From NCBI GenBank assembly GCA_016946835.1, contig JACVTC010000035.1, forward strand, positions 1,029,001 to 1,093,000: a DNA stretch of 64,000 bases, in the 5' to 3' direction. The position numbers were made by a program, and so were the translations under genes. The DNA comes from Neocallimastix lanati (nom. inval.) (taxonomy: Eukaryota > Neocallimastigomycota > Neocallimastigomycetes > Neocallimastigales > Neocallimastigaceae). Shown one piece after another: positions 1-10,631 of the stretch. The number at the start of each line of letters is the position of its first letter. Within the stretch, counting starts at the first letter, position 1. The notes under the pieces were generated by a model. It saw nothing but the letters and a program-made list of their open reading frames with translations, had not been told where the DNA came from and did no database searches.

Positions 1-3000
1 AGTTCCTTAAATATTTTAACTTCATGTTTAGCTGATCGTCAGTACGCTACTCAAAAATGGGGACTTTCATGGGAAGAAAATTGTTTAAGATTCATTTCAG
101 TTACAGATTTAATATTAAAATATTTAACCTTAAGATTTTGTGATACAAATACAACAGTTTTGATTAAATGTTTAGATTTACTTGATGCACTATTTGTAGT
201 ATTAGATGAAAATGGATATTATTTATCAGAATATGAAGCGTCTTGCTTTTTACCATCATTTATTAACAAAGTAATATTAAACTATAATTATTAATATAAT
301 TATTATTTTTATAATTATTATTATTATTTTTATTATTAATATTATTATTAATAATTTATTATTATTACTATTATTATTTTTTATTATTATATAATTATGA
401 ACATTATTTATATATATATATATAATTATTACTATTTTTTTATTTTTAATGAAAATAAAGATTGGTGATAGTAAAGATATAATAAGACAAAGAATAAAAA
501 ACTTAATAAAGCAACTTTGTAGAATTTATCCAGCAAGTCGTACTTTTAATTATATATGTGAAGGATTAAAATCTAAAAATTCACGTGTTAGAGTTGAATG
601 CCTAAATGAATTAGGAAGTTTAATTCAAAGAAATGGTTTAAATGTTTGTCATCCAAATAAAGCATTGCCAGTCATATCCAATCAAATATTAGATAGAGAT
701 GCAAATGTTAGAAATGCTGCATTAAATACACTTGTAGAAGCTTATAAACAAGTTGGTGATAATATATATAAATATATTAGTAATATACCAGAAAGGAGTA
801 GACAATTATTAGATGAAAAATTAAAGAGATTACCTTCCTATAATATGTATCAAAATAAACCGATGACAAATGATATGAATCAAATGGGTGGTAATATAAT
901 GAATGATAATAGAAGAATGCAACATGTTGATGTGATGCCACAATCTCCAACACCAATGGAAATTGATGGACCTTCGAATGATAATATTCAAAAATCATTT
1001 CAAGATAATCATATTAAAAAAGAATTTAGTTTGGATATTGATAAATTAAATTTACCACAATTATCTAATCCAGTAAATTATACTTTAAACAATAATATGA
1101 ATGCTACTTCTCCAATGGTTATGGAAAATGAAAGTCCAATAATGAATAATTTAAGTGGAAATCCACTATCAACTAATAGCAGTATTTCAAATAATGGATT
1201 TGGCTACGAAAATCGCAGATCTCTATATGACTATTCTTCAAATGGAATTCAGAAAGATTATATGATGGACTTTATTACAACGCAAATTATGAGTGGTGTT
1301 TCTTCAGAAAGTGTAGATGCATTAAAGCAACTTGATCCTATTTTGAGAAATCACCCAGAAATTGTTATACCTCATATAAATCAAACTATAAATGCCATAA
1401 CTTTCCAGATGAAATTAGTATTTAATTCAGATAATATAAATGCTCCAGGATTAGTAAGATTATGCAAGCATTTAATTAATGTATTAGTTTTAATATTTTC
1501 AAATGTAGAATTATCAAAAATTATTGTGAAAGATTCATTATACCCATTATTTGAAGAAGTATTAAAAGGAATGCTTGATCATAATTTAACAAAATCTGAA
1601 GCTGGTTCTCAATTGGTCAGAGCATTAAATATTTTAATGGTAAGAATTCTTGACAATAGTAATAGAAATATTTCATTTAGTGCGTTATTATTACTTTTAG
1701 AGAAATCATCTGCAATCTTAATATCAATGTCAAATGAAAGTAATGAAAAAGTAACACTTCAAGCTAAATTCACAGAATTGGTAATGAAATGTTTATGGAA
1801 AATGACAAAAGCAATTCATAAAATGTTAGAAACCCAAACATTAGAAGTTAATCAATTATTATTAGATATTAATAACTTATTTATTGCTACTCCACCTTCT
1901 GAATGGAAGAAAAGAGCATCGGAAAATTTCCCTGTTGGGGATATGCCATTAAGAACTATTAAAACAATTTTATCTGAACTAACTTCGTCATTAAGTGATA
2001 GAATATTTGAAAATTTCGATTTAATAAACGACCCTCAAAAAAGTTATGTATATTCTTATGTATCACATATGGTTCAATCCCAAAAAAAAAGAAATGCATT
2101 ACATAATCAAAGTACATCTAATCCAAGTTCGGGATATTCATCTCCAGTAATGACGCAACAAAAATATAACACTCAAATGAATATGACCCAAAGTAATAGT
2201 AATAATAGCATTAGTAGCACAAATACATTTAATAGTGTAAATAGTAATAGTAATAATAATAATATTCAGAATGCTAATAAAGAAAGAGAAAATAATACAA
2301 ATATTAATAATAGTAATAATAACGGTGAAGTTGAAAGTGAATTAGATCATAGATTGGATTATTTATTTGAAGAAATGCGAAAAGGAAATCAAATTAAACC
2401 AACAATTAAAGAAATTTATCAAATTCAACAGACATATCCAGAAGCAAAGAGTAAAATTGATGAAAGAATTAATAATTCTAGTCCATTAATTAGAACATTA
2501 GTTCGTCGTGGATTAACTACATTATATGAATCTTCAAATGAAAATCAATCTTCTATACCAACCTTTTCACATCATTCTGACTCTTCAAGTAATCGATTAA
2601 GTATGATGAGCACAAGATCTTCAGGTAAAAGCAAATAAAAATTTTATAAATAGATAAATAATATTAGAAAGCTAAAATTACTTATTGTATATTTAATAAC
2701 AGATGATACAACAGAAACATACAAACAAAAATTATTGAGATTACAACAAATGTTTGGATATAAAAATGAGGTAATTTAACTTTTATATATTAATAAAAGA
2801 ATTTGTTATATATATTAAATTTAAGCATATATATATAAATAATAAATAGAATACATCAAATAGTGTTACACCAAATTTAAGATATTCTACACAATTAAAT
2901 GGAAGCAGTACATCATCTATTCCGCATCCATCTACAACTTCTTCTTTACCTTTACCAAATAGTAATGTTGGTACGTCTACATCAGTCACTGTCGCAGGAT

Positions 3001-3089
3001 TAAAAGAACGTTTAGAAAGAATGAAACAATCAATGAATAGTCAATATTCAACAAATAATAGATATTCATTAAATGGTCAACCAAAATAA
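1..3089 (+). CDS. XMAP215/Dis1/CKAP5-family TOG microtubule polymerase, 3' part
   Basis: Microtubule plus-end polymerase/anchor of the XMAP215 (CKAP5, Stu2, Dis1) family, which acts on tubulin at spindle and cytoplasmic microtubules. The 5' end lies outside the window. Exons by phase: 1-270, 461-2624, 2703-2770, 2850-3089. Donors are GTAATA, GTAAAA and GTAATT, and all junctions keep frame. Exon 1 plus the start of exon 2 encode a TOG domain that matches TOG4 of animal CKAP5 (KWGLSWEENCLRF..., then IGDSKDIIRQRIK, RIYPASRTFNYICEGLKSKN, DRDANVRNAALNTLVEAY). After a low-complexity linker, about exon-2 residues 270-550 match the conserved C-terminal helical region (LNILMVRILDNSNRNISFSA, FTELVMKCLWKMTKAIHK). 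The tail has N/S-rich runs and a final coiled segment, GLKERLERMKQS, as in CKAP5. The ATG at 449 lies inside intron 1 and is not the start. Family assignment is strong; exact orthology and upstream TOG number cannot be seen. Confidence 0.9.
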
Positions 3090-3233
3090 AATTATTTATA
3101 TTGAATAAAATATAATTAATAATTTTTATTTTTATTTAATCATTTATTATTTTTTTTTTTTATATAAATGGACTTTTTTTTTATAAAATATTATAATTAA
3201 CAAAACAACAAATATATATATAAAAAGAAAAAC

Positions 3234-3274
<41 letters not shown>

Positions 3275-3600
3275 AATTAAAAGTAATCTATTAAAATTGT
3301 AGTCTTTAAATAAATAATATAGGTAGATAATAAAAATTAAATAAATTAAAACAAAACAATATAAAATACAATATGTAAAAATAAAAAATAAGAAAAAATT
3401 AATAAAAAATAAATAATTAAATAAATTATTAAATAATTAAATAATTAAATAATTAAATAATAAAAATAATTAAATAAAATAAAATAAAATAAAATAAAAT
3501 AAATAAAATAAAATAAAATAGAATAAACAAAATTTATATATTTTCTACATAAATATATTTTATAATTGTAAAAAAATATTATTATATATTTATTAATAAT
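3090..3600. other. AT-rich intergenic spacer
   Basis: Downstream of the TOG gene. It contains a poly-T tract at about 3236-3273 and AAATA/AAAAT simple repeats at about 3415-3525. No coding or RNA signal seen. Confidence 0.7.
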
Positions 3601-3807
3601 ATTTTTCAATCACCTTGGAAAGAGTTTTCTTTCCTTATTTCAAATTTTGTGGGTTTGTGAAACATCTTAACTAATTTAATACCAATTGTGATTGGTGACT
3701 TTTACCCTCATAAATATGGAATATTTATTGGTGATAAACGTTGTGGAGGTTTCTTTGCAAATGACATTGTGTTATGTACTCCTATAAGATCTCAACTTAA
3801 AAAATTG

Positions 3808-4423
3808 TTTTTTTTTTTTTTTTTTACTTCCGGTGTGTATCGCTCTTTTGCTCCCCTCAAAGCAGAGAATATTAAGGTAGTCACTTCCTTATGCTTTCGC
3901 ATAGGTGGATATCGTCCCTACTGGACAGCCTTACTGTGATTCAGCATTGGCGCTCTGACATGCTTATAATTGTGAGAATTTTCTAGTACGCTTTTTTCCC
4001 TTAAGTGATTCTCCAGTTCCTAACTACTGTTGAAGCGCGGCTAGTCTTTGCTAACCCAAGAGAAACGCACTAGTTCACTTTTAATTATAGCATTAATAGT
4101 CAGAAAGATTGCGTTTTGAAGACTTAAATCTACAAGCATATTCATATGCCGGAACTCCCTCGTAAGTATATTAATGACAGTACATGCGCAACCCTCTCAA
4201 GCTCACAGTTAGGACAGTATCTTGTCTATATTACTTAGGAGATATGAGAATAATAATATATAAATAATGTGAGGGGAATACTTACCTGTGTCCTAACCAC
4301 CATGTTCCAAAAAAACCTCAGTGAGGAAAAATCGTAGAAAATGGTCAAAGGACGTGATCGAACCAGGAGCCTTATGTATGCTAGCCCAAAGACTAACAAC
4401 CAGGATAGAACCTAGCCGATTTG
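3808..4423 (-). mobile_element. SINE-like retroposon with poly-A tail and tRNA-like head, inserted in LINE copy 1
   Basis: A 616-bp island that is visibly richer in GC than its surroundings. Read on the minus strand it ends in a poly-A tail (poly-T at 3808-3825 on plus). It is flanked by a direct repeat AAAAATTG (3800-3807 and 4424-4431), the expected target-site duplication. Near its 5' end (4350-4365, minus) lies GGTTCGATCAC, close to the RNA polymerase III B box GGTTCGANNCC, with a weaker A-box-like stretch TAGTCTTTGGG about 35 nt upstream. No protein is encoded. A tRNA-derived SINE is the simplest reading. The T stem is not intact, so this is not a functional tRNA. Confidence 0.6.
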
Positions 4424-4441
4424 AAAAATTGTTAAAATTAG

Positions 4442-5312
4442 TGTAAGAATCTATAATTATTTACTAACAAATAATTATATTTTCTTAGTTAAGTTATTAT
4501 AACTATAACTTTATTTAATTACATATAATATTTATTAAATTTATTTAATTTAATTTTAAATATTCATTAATTTAACAAAATTTATTTAATTAATTTTAAA
4601 TAATATATTTACAATATGTTAAATTCTCTACTGTAACTAATGTATTTTGTATTGTATTTTATTCTGTATTTTATAATGTATTCTGTATTTTATAATGTAT
4701 TCTGTATTTTATTAACTATTTAATTTTATATTTTTAATATAAGGATAAATTATATGATCGAAATATCTTTTATTATTTTATTCTTTTATTTTCGATCATT
4801 AGATTGGAAAATCGGTTAATTAAGATTTTTTCCAATTACTTTTTAGAAGTAATCGGTTTTACTTAATTAATGCGATGATCGATATTGATAGAATATCGAT
4901 CGAAAACTTATCTAGGTTTTTCTATCTAATCTTTTCCTAGATAAGAGATTTGTTATGATTAGAAAACCCTTTCTTATTTAACCTTATTTTCATAAAAAAA
5001 TATAAATAAGGCTCTTGAGTTCTCTTTGAGAAATCAAGAGTTATTATTATAAAAAACATAGTTATAATAGTAACAATTTTATATTTTTAACTTTAATAAA
5101 TTAATAAAATATTTTATTCAAAAAACATATTTTAAAATCAAATTTATACAAACAATTCTTCTCTTACTTCTCGTGTTATTATTATAATTAATCTTATAAT
5201 AAACTCTAAAGGTAAAAAATTTATCTTATTTTATTTTCTCAACTTAATGAATTAGTCGTTAAGTTGTAGTCAATAATTCTATTTTGAGTTAGTTCTTAAT
5301 AGAATTATTACA
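4442..5312. mobile_element. Solo LTR (871 bp) inserted in LINE copy 1
   Basis: Begins TGTAAGAATC and ends AATTATTACA, giving canonical TG...CA termini with a TGTAA/TTACA inverted end. It is flanked by a perfect 5-bp duplication ATTAG (4437-4441 and 5313-5317), as made by LTR-retrotransposon integrases. Removing it together with one ATTAG restores the LINE frame (K L A S K W). A TATA-like box TATAAATAAG lies at 5001-5010. Short hairpins lie at 5240-5266 (CAACTTAA/TTAAGTTG) and 5272-5309 (11-bp arms AATAATTCTAT/ATAGAATTATT). No internal gag-pol and no second LTR were found in the window, so it is probably a recombination-derived solo LTR. Confidence 0.75.
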
Positions 5313-6887
5313 ATTAGCCAGTAAGTGGGCTAGAAATAATGAAAAGCAATTTGGTATTAATAAATGTGAAAGTTAAGTGGTATAAGAAGAAATTTCAAAT
5401 TTTCTTATTAATAGTAAACCTACCTATCATCTTCTAAAACAATAGTTACCTAAAACGAATTGCTCTTCCTACTTAGGTGTACCGTGTTCAAATAATTTAG
5501 AATTGAAATCGATCATACAGAGAATGAATAATAAAGTTAAAAAGCACATTATTCCATAAAAGGATTTCTTAAGAATCCCCATATTCCTATCTCTAATAAA
5601 CAAATGTTATTTTCTGCTACAGTAATTGGGCAAATTTCATATTATGAATCTCTATTTTTATCGAACAAAGAAAGAACTAAAGTATACAGACACTAGTTAA
5701 TTCAGGATTATACGGAATTGAAGGATTTTCTAATGGGAATAGTTTTACATCCCTTTATTGTGTTTCTAAAGAATTTAACATTCCTCCTCTTTTGGCGAAA
5801 TGTATGATTGTTCAGGAAAGGTGTTTTAAAAAATGGAAAAATTCGAATTGTATTATACTTAGAGATATATCATGTTGTAGACGCCATACATGAATAAAGA
5901 AAGTAAAATTTTATCAGATAAATTAGATAAATTTCCATCGAAAAAAGCAATTATAAGCTTTTACTGGGATAGAGATATGATAGGAAAATCAATCAAGGCT
6001 AAGGCTTACAAGAAAGATGAATTTGAGAAAACTAGAGACTATCTTAAGCTCATTTTAAGAATCCTGAATTTAGCACTGGATTCCGATAGGTACTTAGTGC
6101 AGATGTGGATATAAATTCGATGTTCATGTTGCCAAAGCCGCCAATATGTTTGAAGACAACTATTCAGAACGGTGTCCTTATTGTTATGGAAAAAATAGTA
6201 ATCTTCGATTGAAACAATGGTTTTCTTAATATTATCTTTTACATGAATTTCGAATAAAATATTTTATGGATATGGAAAATCCCTATGAAAAATTGTTTGT
6301 TATTAGCAAATATTGTCCAATATCAAATAGTAAAGTAAGCACTATTATCACAGATATGAATAATATAGAATCAAATACAGATTCTGATAGTAATAACGAT
6401 GAGTATAATATTAATAATAATAACAATAGAAATAATATTGTTAATAATAGTAATAGTATTAATAATGAAAATTGAAATTATAATATTAGTAATAGTGAAA
6501 ATAATAGTATCGTTACTAATAATATAGTGAATAGGTCAATTAGTAAAAATCGTATTAATATTTGTAAATTTTCTGAATAATGAGTGTGTAAATATATATG
6601 TGACGTGGTACTGACTATATAACTTCCTTCTTAGTGGAAGAGATGCAGACATTATTGATTTAAATTATAAAAAGAAATGGGATGTTTTGTTTTATAATCA
6701 AATCTTTTCTAGTGATTATTTTACAATATCATTCTTAGTGAGATCAGCGGCTCCCTTCGCTGAAATTATGCCTAGGGCTACTCCTTTTTTTTTATATTAT
6801 TTGGAAGTAAAATAAAGAATTTACCTTTATTTTCTTCTTACTTATTTATTTGAGATTGTGAAAAACTAAATTAATAAATTTCTTTTT

Positions 6888-7100
6888 ATTTTTCTTCTTG
6901 GTGGAATGTCAGCCTTATAAGAGCTACAATTCAGTACAGGAGAACAAGGATATTTAAAAGAAATCCTATTAAAGGGTTCTGAATCTAATGTTACATATAG
7001 TTAGTCTAAAGGATTATCTTATCAATACCATGCTAAGCATTAGTAGCTCTATTGAGTTATTTTTCTGAATGATATGGTAAAAACCCATCAGAACTAAGAG
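6888..7100 (+). mobile_element. LINE C-terminal tail fragment
   Basis: Encodes a broken version of the post-knuckle LINE tail (FLLGGMSAL, stop, ELQFSTGEQG), homologous to 45341-45600 and 46275-46450. The order after copy 1 suggests either a second, overlapping insertion or a rearranged tail. It is degenerate and not coding. Confidence 0.6.
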
Positions 7101-8172
7101 AGTCAACATCTAACTGATATGGAAAAGAACATCTAATTACTAGCACTTCGATTACAACTTATATAAATAGTAATAAATATTCTTCACACAATATACTTAA
7201 TGAAATTAAGTCTTCAAACAGTACTTTTTTTGGTTTGATGAATATATTAATGGATATCACATTATTTTCTGTATCTCCTTCTTGGAGGAAATACAGTATA
7301 TGAAATAATATTGATCAGATTATTAATGAAGGTGCTTCATTAATAATATTTTTAAATCACGCTGGAGAAAATCTTCTTTCTTGAATTCATATTTTGCGAG
7401 GCTTGCGGAATACCCTACTATTGTTACGTCATTTGTAATTAATAATTTTTACACCATGATCAATTTGTATATCACTTGACATAAAATGTCGACATCGAAA
7501 CTATAAAACAAAGAAAAAATTCTGATACAGATTTGAATAACAATATTTATCTACAAGTAATTATCATCAATAAACGAGGAGGCTTTCTCTTCTTCAAAAC
7601 TAATAGTATACTATTTTCATATATTTTTAAATTAAGTATTAGTAAATAAAAAATTTATATATAATCTATAAGAATAATTAAATATATCTCTTATTCCAAT
7701 GTTATATTAAAAAATAATTTAAGAAATTCGTTTATATTCTTAGTTAAACTTTCATTTGATATTTGTTATTATTAAAAAATTTGTATATAATTTTTATTTT
7801 ATAAATTAATATTTATGTGTAATTCAATTTCAACTATTGATCATTAGATCATTAAAATACACATATTTAATAATATTCCAAAGCTATCTCATTATAATTG
7901 AAATAAAAAGTCCTGTTTAAAAAAAAGAACATATACTCATACATTTTTTTTTTTTTTTTTTTTTTTTGAATTACAAATAAAAAACCATTGTTGTAAATGG
8001 TTTTTTATATTAATGAAACATTAATTTAATTAAATATAATATTTAAAATCAGAAATTATACTTTTATTTTATTATGTATTTAATTATTTATTTTATTACT
8101 TTTTCATTTAGACAGTCCTATTCATTTAAGAATATCTCATTACATGTTACATATAATTATTTTTTTTAACAG
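7101..8172. other. Degenerate and AT-rich spacer
   Basis: Up to about 7600 the composition is less skewed and resembles further decayed retroelement sequence, but no family was recognised. Beyond that it is AT-rich, with a poly-T tract near 7945-7967 and a small hairpin ATAAAAACCATT/AATGGTTTTTAT around 7977-8006. No gene seen. Confidence 0.5.
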
Positions 8173-8198
8173 TTTAACATTATTGGTAATATTTATTT

Positions 8199-9046
8199 TT
8201 TTTTTTTTAGACAGGGAAGAGAATACGCTTCCATTATTTATTTATTTTATTATAAAAAAATATATGTAGGTGAAAAGTACATTTGAAATTAAAAATAAAA
8301 ATAAAAGTTACAAAATAAAAAATAAAAAAGCTCAGCAATACTATGTTTTTCGCCATGTTGTACTATGCGGGAATTTTCCCTTCCTAACAAATAAAAAAAT
8401 AATAAAACCTAGAAGTAACATCTTTAAATTAGATAATGTGGTGACCAGGATTCATCATTTATTGAACTACTAAGGCGAGATTCACCCTTCGTAGAAATAG
8501 ATGATGATCTTGGATTATCATTATGCCTTACCAATACGATGTAGACGCTCTTGGTTAAGTTTGGTATTTTGGAATACCTATCAAATAATAGCTCTAACGA
8601 ACTACTTATGATAGGTATTGCGCTAGTTAAGAATTCCGCCAAGCCCACAATCTTTGAAACAGGTAACTCAGATAAACCTTTGAAAAATAGTTCATTTAAT
8701 TGTCTCTGTTCCCCACTATCGAAATGTAGCTCATTTGAAGCTAAAGTTCCACCAAGAAGGAACAAGTATATATAATGATTGATATAATCATCAAAATCAG
8801 AAATAGAGTCATAGGATGAAAGATGATTAAATACTCTAATCTTCTTAGGAACAAAACATAAAGATCATCAATGAAATTTAAAGAATTCCATCTAAAAGAT
8901 GCAAGAGCATTGCATTTAAAAATTCATTGTTTAAAAAATTGATTATCTTCGCCACAACAGGGGCAAGTCTTGGGACAATCTTCTGAAACTCTACCCATTC
9001 TAATAGCAATAAGTATTGTATTTATAACCACAGCGTAAACGTATAA
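8199..9046 (-). mobile_element. 5'-truncated LINE with poly-A tail
   Basis: Minus-strand LINE 3' end. The poly-A tail is the poly-T at about 8196-8208. The element-specific terminus GTATTCTCTTCCCTGTCT lies next to it and is shared with the copies ending at 28973, 45914 and (as a variant) 47023. Reading minus from 9046, the ORF starts mid-protein (YVYAVVINTILIAIRMGRVS) and passes a zinc-knuckle block (EDCPKTCPCCGEDNQFF), where a stop replaces a Trp. It then enters the conserved tail (FLLGGTLASNELHFDSGEQR...), which stays open over 8424-8765. The 5' end is abrupt at 9046/9047, where a copied piece of the CH2 exon begins. Confidence 0.85.
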
Positions 9047-9491
9047 TGGAATTCAGGATTTTTCAAAATCATGGCAAAATGGAGTGGCTTTTTTAGCATT
9101 AGTAAACAAAATGTAACCATCGATAATGCCAGAAATTGAAGAATTAATTCAAGCTAAAGATGCTGGCCAACCATTTTCAATCCCATCATTATAAACTTCT
9201 GATGATCAAGAAGATTGGTTCCAAAACTTATATAAAGCATTCCAAATTGCAGAAAAATGCTTTGGAATTGTACGATTAATTGATACAAATGATATTTGTA
9301 GAGTTAGTGCACCAGATGAACGTATTGTAATGACTTATATTAGTGAATTTTATTTTGCTTTTGAACGTAATTACAATAACATTAAGAATAATGAAAAAAG
9401 AGGAGATATTTCTCCAACCAATATTGTTACTAAGAATGAGGAAAAAGAATGTACCAAAGCTATTAATAATGTAAGTACGGAATTAGAAAAT
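9047..9491 (+). pseudogene. Inverted 445-bp copy of the CH2-domain exon of the giant spectrin-like gene
   Basis: Ungapped copy of 18339-18783 (minus) in opposite orientation. Hand alignment gives 14 differences in 445 bp, about 97% identity. It reproduces the second calponin-homology domain (IQDFSKSWQNGVAFLALV...) and the linker after it. A Gln codon has become TAA (AAAATGTAACC near 9110) and a Tyr codon has become TAA (near 9195), so it cannot be read through. Its left edge coincides with the truncated 5' end of the minus-strand LINE at 9046. It has no promoter or start of its own. Confidence 0.9.
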
Positions 9492-10467
9492 TTGGTTAAC
9501 ATTTAACATTACACTACATGATACAATCAAATATTAAGTATTTTATATTTAATAATGTAGTACTGTATAATGTAATTACGCACTTTACTATTAAGTAATA
9601 TATGATTAAATACTATAATTAAATTTTTATAATATATTTTTTGTATAAAATATATTATAAAAATATAATATATACTTATATATCATTTATTATTATCAAT
9701 ATTTTAATAAATTCATTTACATACTTATTATTTATAATACCATTTATATTATTATAAAATATATAAATTTAATAATTAATAAATATTATAAATTTAATCA
9801 AATAAACAATTTTACATATACCAAACAAATATTTTAATTTTTATATTATAAAAAAAAAAATTAAAAAAAAATAAATGTTTAATCATTTGTTTCTCTCATA
9901 TTATATATATTAATAAAGCCTTATAATAATAATAATAATAAACATATATATAAATATAATATATAAATACATAAACATATAAATAAATTTAAGTAATAAA
10001 AAAAATAATAATAATAATAAAATAAAAAAATAAAAAACTTTAATAAAATTATTATAAGAAATTAAAAGATTATTATAAATTTACAATTTTTATTACAATT
10101 AATTGAATAATATAAAATAATATATTTTAAATATATAATTTTTATAAATTATTAAATTATAACTATTTTCTTTTAATTCTTTTTTGTTTTTTGTTTTTTG
10201 TTTTTTGTTTTTTGTTTTTTGTTTTGTTTTTTGTATTTTGTATTTTGGTTGTTTGTTTTTATTGTTTATTTATATGTTTGTTTTATTTTGCTATTAAAAA
10301 CTAATTTTTATTATTAATTATTTTACTTTTTTTTTTTTCTTTTTTAACTTTTATAAATGTTAAATATAATTTTTATGTTTATAATTACTAAACTAAACGA
10401 TTTCTTATAATAGTAACTTGAGTAATCAGATTTAAGAATAAAATATTAATAAATATCAAATTTATTC
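9492..10467. other. AT-rich intergenic spacer with a TTTTTTG array
   Basis: Nearly pure A/T with short homopolymers and (AAT)n. A (TTTTTTG)n heptamer array lies at about 10185-10225. No gene-like sequence seen. Confidence 0.7.
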
Positions 10468-10631
10468 TATTATTCTGTTATTGATGAATGTTTCCACGAC
10501 CTATATTTTAATTATTATATTTAAAATTTTAAAGAATAAAGATAATGATTATTATTAATTCATGTTTGATGAATTCTTTATATTTTATTTATTTTTATTT
10601 TTATTATTTATTACTTAGAATTAATTTTTTA

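Larger units (their letters stand above)
3601..6790 (+). mobile_element. Non-LTR (LINE) retrotransposon remnant, copy 1, split by two nested insertions
   Basis: Decayed reverse-transcriptase half of a LINE. 3688-3807 encodes GDKRCGGFFANDIVLC followed by TPIRSQLKKL, a mutated form of the RT catalytic box (family pattern FADDIVL). The sequence is interrupted at 3808-4423 and again at 4442-5312. When both inserts and their target duplications are removed, the frame runs QLKKLLKLASKWARNN and then EKQFGINKC. That junction matches the uninterrupted second copy at about 47190. Further on are the RT thumb (IIQRMNNKV; YLGVP-like block near 5480), a connector (SDKLDKFPSKKAIISFYWDRD at 5911-5970) and a C-terminal Cys-His knuckle (CPYCYGK, about 6175-6195). 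Many stops and frameshifts make it a pseudogene. Homologous copies occur at 47040-48900 and, as tails, at several other sites. Confidence 0.85.

Noticed and set aside
4350-4423. A tRNA gene on minus
   Set aside because: A B-box-like motif is present, but the T stem does not pair and no convincing acceptor stem was found; treated as the head of a SINE-like element.
9047-9491. A separate CH-domain gene on plus
   Set aside because: In-frame stops and 97% identity to 18339-18783 show it is a partial copied exon.
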